Below are positions 62,344 to 64,000 of a DNA stretch of 64,000 nucleotides, piece after piece. The position numbers and the translations under genes are program-made. Numbering within the stretch: the stretch's first letter is position 1; each line of letters starts with the position of its first letter. The stretch comes from Siphonodentalium dalli (taxonomy: Eukaryota; Mollusca; Scaphopoda; Gadilida; Siphonodentaliidae), in assembly GCA_032622095.1 (NCBI GenBank), contig CP136061.1, positions 135,495,587-135,559,586 of the forward strand, in the 5' to 3' direction. The notes below the pieces were generated by a model. The model ran no database searches. It was not told the DNA's origin and saw only the letters and a program-made list of their open reading frames with translations.

Positions 62344-62600
62344 TTCGCATACTGTCACAATTTTAAATGCGCTCGGGATGATTCGACTAGATCAAAACTT
62401 ACTTCGGTCTGAGAAAATGTTATGACGGTTAGATAGCTTCCTAATTCCCGCGCAGTACGGCCTGATCACGATGGACAAACTGAGGTTGCACAAATTAATG
62501 CCCCGGGCATAGCATCAATCAACATGAAGACAACATTTTGTTCAAAGTTATACCGGTACACTATAATATAGAACCCAAACTGTTAGGAAAATCCCCATGT

Positions 62601-62692
62601 GCCTCGGTAGCGCAGTAGGCAGCGCGTCAGTCTCATAATCACAAAATGACAGAGCAATCTGAAGGTCGTGAGTTCGATCCTCACTCGGGGCA
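62601..62692 (+). tRNA. tRNA-Met-CAT: tRNA-Met(CAT), unit 36
   Basis: Gene as in unit 2; one base of the upstream TATA-like palindrome flank differs. Confidence 0.95.
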
Positions 62693-62921
62693 GAAATCTT
62701 TTGCCTGTGATTTTTAATGTTACCCTTCGGAGCAGATCCATTTTGACAGCCAAGTTGAAAGAAGAAGAAAACCATCAAAATGTTCTTTTCTGTCTGGATT
62801 TTGGTTGGCAGAAACAGCAAACAAGCTATGTGAAATATCAAACTCATAGAGATGGTGCCAAGAAGTTCACAGGTCAACTGTCGCTTCCATGTGAGCAAGC
62901 AAAATGCAAACAAAAAAGTAT

Positions 62922-63036
62922 TGTCAGAAGTGGGGTTCGAACCCACGACCACATTCGTGGACCAGAACTCCCATAACCTCGAACGAGGAAGGCAGTACCT
63001 TGAGTCTGGCGCCTTAGACCACTCGGCCATCCTGAC
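62922..63036 (-). tRNA. tRNA-Leu-CAA: tRNA-Leu(CAA), unit 36
   Basis: A73; one change at the end of the variable arm. Confidence 0.92.
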
Positions 63037-63292
63037 TTATGAAATGAAGACCAAAACTGTTGCAGTCCCGCGCGCACGTCACGTGGTTACAGCTGAAGAG
63101 CAAGTTCTCTGTAATTTCGGCATACTAATTACTATTCACGTATTTTGTCAACAGATTTGCTGAAACGTCGCACAAACTTTTAGTGAACATGGATTCGGGT
63201 GACGTCACATGTAGTTTTTAGACCGCTTTTTTGTTATAAGAAATTTTCAAATGCACGTTTTACAGTTTATAAGAGCTTATTCCAACACCGAA

Positions 63293-63365
63293 GTTTCCGT
63301 AGTGTAGTGGTTATCACGCTCGCCTAACACGCGAGAGGTGCTGAGTTCGAGCCTCAGCGGAAACA
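63293..63365 (+). tRNA. tRNA-Val-AAC: tRNA-Val(AAC), unit 36
   Basis: C48 changed to G in the variable loop. Confidence 0.92.
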
Positions 63366-63595
63366 ACCGGAAAAGTTTTGCTGAGTTTTGCCTACAGACA
63401 AATAATGTTTCGTGTTGCCCGTGGCCAAAGTACTCACACTAAACTGAAACTTGATTGCCAAAATACATTTTTGTATGATTGAAAGCCCCTCAATTTACTG
63501 ACCGTCGATCATTTTTGCTTGAGATGAAGAATAAAACACAAACACTTAAAATTGCGTTATTTGTCAAAAACAAAATTGATTCACCAACTAAAATT

Positions 63596-63668
63596 TGTTC
63601 CCGCTGGGGCTCGAACCCAGGACCTCTCGCGTGTGAAGCGAGCGTGATAACCACTACACTACGGAAAC
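63596..63668 (-). tRNA. tRNA-Val-CAC: tRNA-Val(CAC), unit 36
   Basis: As the unit 2 gene. Confidence 0.96.
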
Positions 63669-63925
63669 TTCGCATACTGTCACAATTTTAAATGCGCTCG
63701 GGATGATTCGACTAGATCAAAACTTACTTCGGTCTGAGAAAATGTTATGACGGTTAGATAGCTTCCTAATTCCCGCGCAGTACGGCCTGATCACGATGGA
63801 CAAACTGAGGTTGCACAAATTAATGCCCCGGGCATAGCATCAATCAACATGAAGACAACATTTTGTTCAAAGTTATACCGGTACACTATAATATAGTACC
63901 CAAACTGTTAGGAAAATCCCCATGT

Positions 63926-64000
63926 GCCTCGGTAGCGCAGTAGGCAGCGCGTCAGTCTCATAATCACAAAATGACAGAGCAATCTGAAGGTCGTGAGTTC
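63926..64000 (+). tRNA. tRNA-Met-CAT: tRNA-Met(CAT), unit 37, cut by window edge
   Basis: The first 75 of 92 bases are present; the T-arm 3' strand and acceptor lie outside. Confidence 0.9.

Larger units (their letters stand above)
60091..64000. repeat. Tandem tRNA array, block 6 (units 34-37)
   Basis: Resumes about 287 bp upstream of where block 5 stopped in unit coordinates, so the Met-Leu spacer and most of tRNA-Leu are present on both sides of the 58310 insertion. Units 34 and 35 share a 6-bp deletion between the Val genes. The array runs off the right edge within tRNA-Met. Confidence 0.97.

Noticed and set aside
1-64000. CRISPR or satellite interpretation of the regular repeat
   Set aside because: Period is 1.3 kb, the unit contains structured tRNA genes with introns and terminators, and there are no short repeat-spacer units.

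Overview
The window is eukaryotic nuclear DNA, almost certainly from an animal. It holds Pol III genes with canonical introns, APE-type LINE retrotransposons and AT-rich microsatellites. A mollusc or other lophotrochozoan fits the LINE ORF1 type and the TACA/CA-rich repeats, but this is inference and the species cannot be fixed from sequence alone. No complete host protein-coding gene was found.

Layout. About 49 kb of the 64 kb is one tandem array of a ~1,325-bp unit, with 36 units plus a cut one at the right edge; the left edge also cuts a unit. Each unit carries four tRNA genes in two convergent pairs: tRNA-Met(CAT, + strand, 19-nt intron), tRNA-Leu(CAA, - strand, 31-nt intron), tRNA-Val(AAC, + strand) and tRNA-Val(CAC, - strand). 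That gives about 148 tRNA loci, each with its own nearby T-run terminator. Units differ by single bases and small indels. Neighbouring units share private variants, as expected from unequal exchange and gene conversion. Units are numbered 1-37 here by their tRNA-Met; unit 2 (1289-2613) is the reference copy.

Insertions. The array is broken five times, always at or next to tRNA-Leu. Four insertions (9874-11997, 29233-29610, 46153-54322, 58310-60090) start with a poly-T run at the same dinucleotide of the tRNA-Leu gene. They are minus-strand LINEs; the two with complete 5' ends have a 12-14 bp target-site duplication and share a 5' end. The 46153-54322 copy has an intact ORF1 (double CCHC knuckle) and an intact 1,289-aa APE-RT ORF2 of L1/Tx1 type. 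The 9874-11997 copy has an ORF1 only. The fifth insertion (34949-38160) is a 5'-truncated LINE of another clade, flanked by a perfect ~124-bp duplication that spans the entire tRNA-Leu gene.

How it fits together. The array is a high-copy source of four tRNAs and at the same time a safe, repetitive landing site for tRNA-Leu-specific retrotransposons, comparable in principle to R1/R2 elements in rDNA. Many Leu copies in the left 26 kb carry T instead of the LeuRS identity base A at position 73, so tRNA gene number and functional gene number probably differ.
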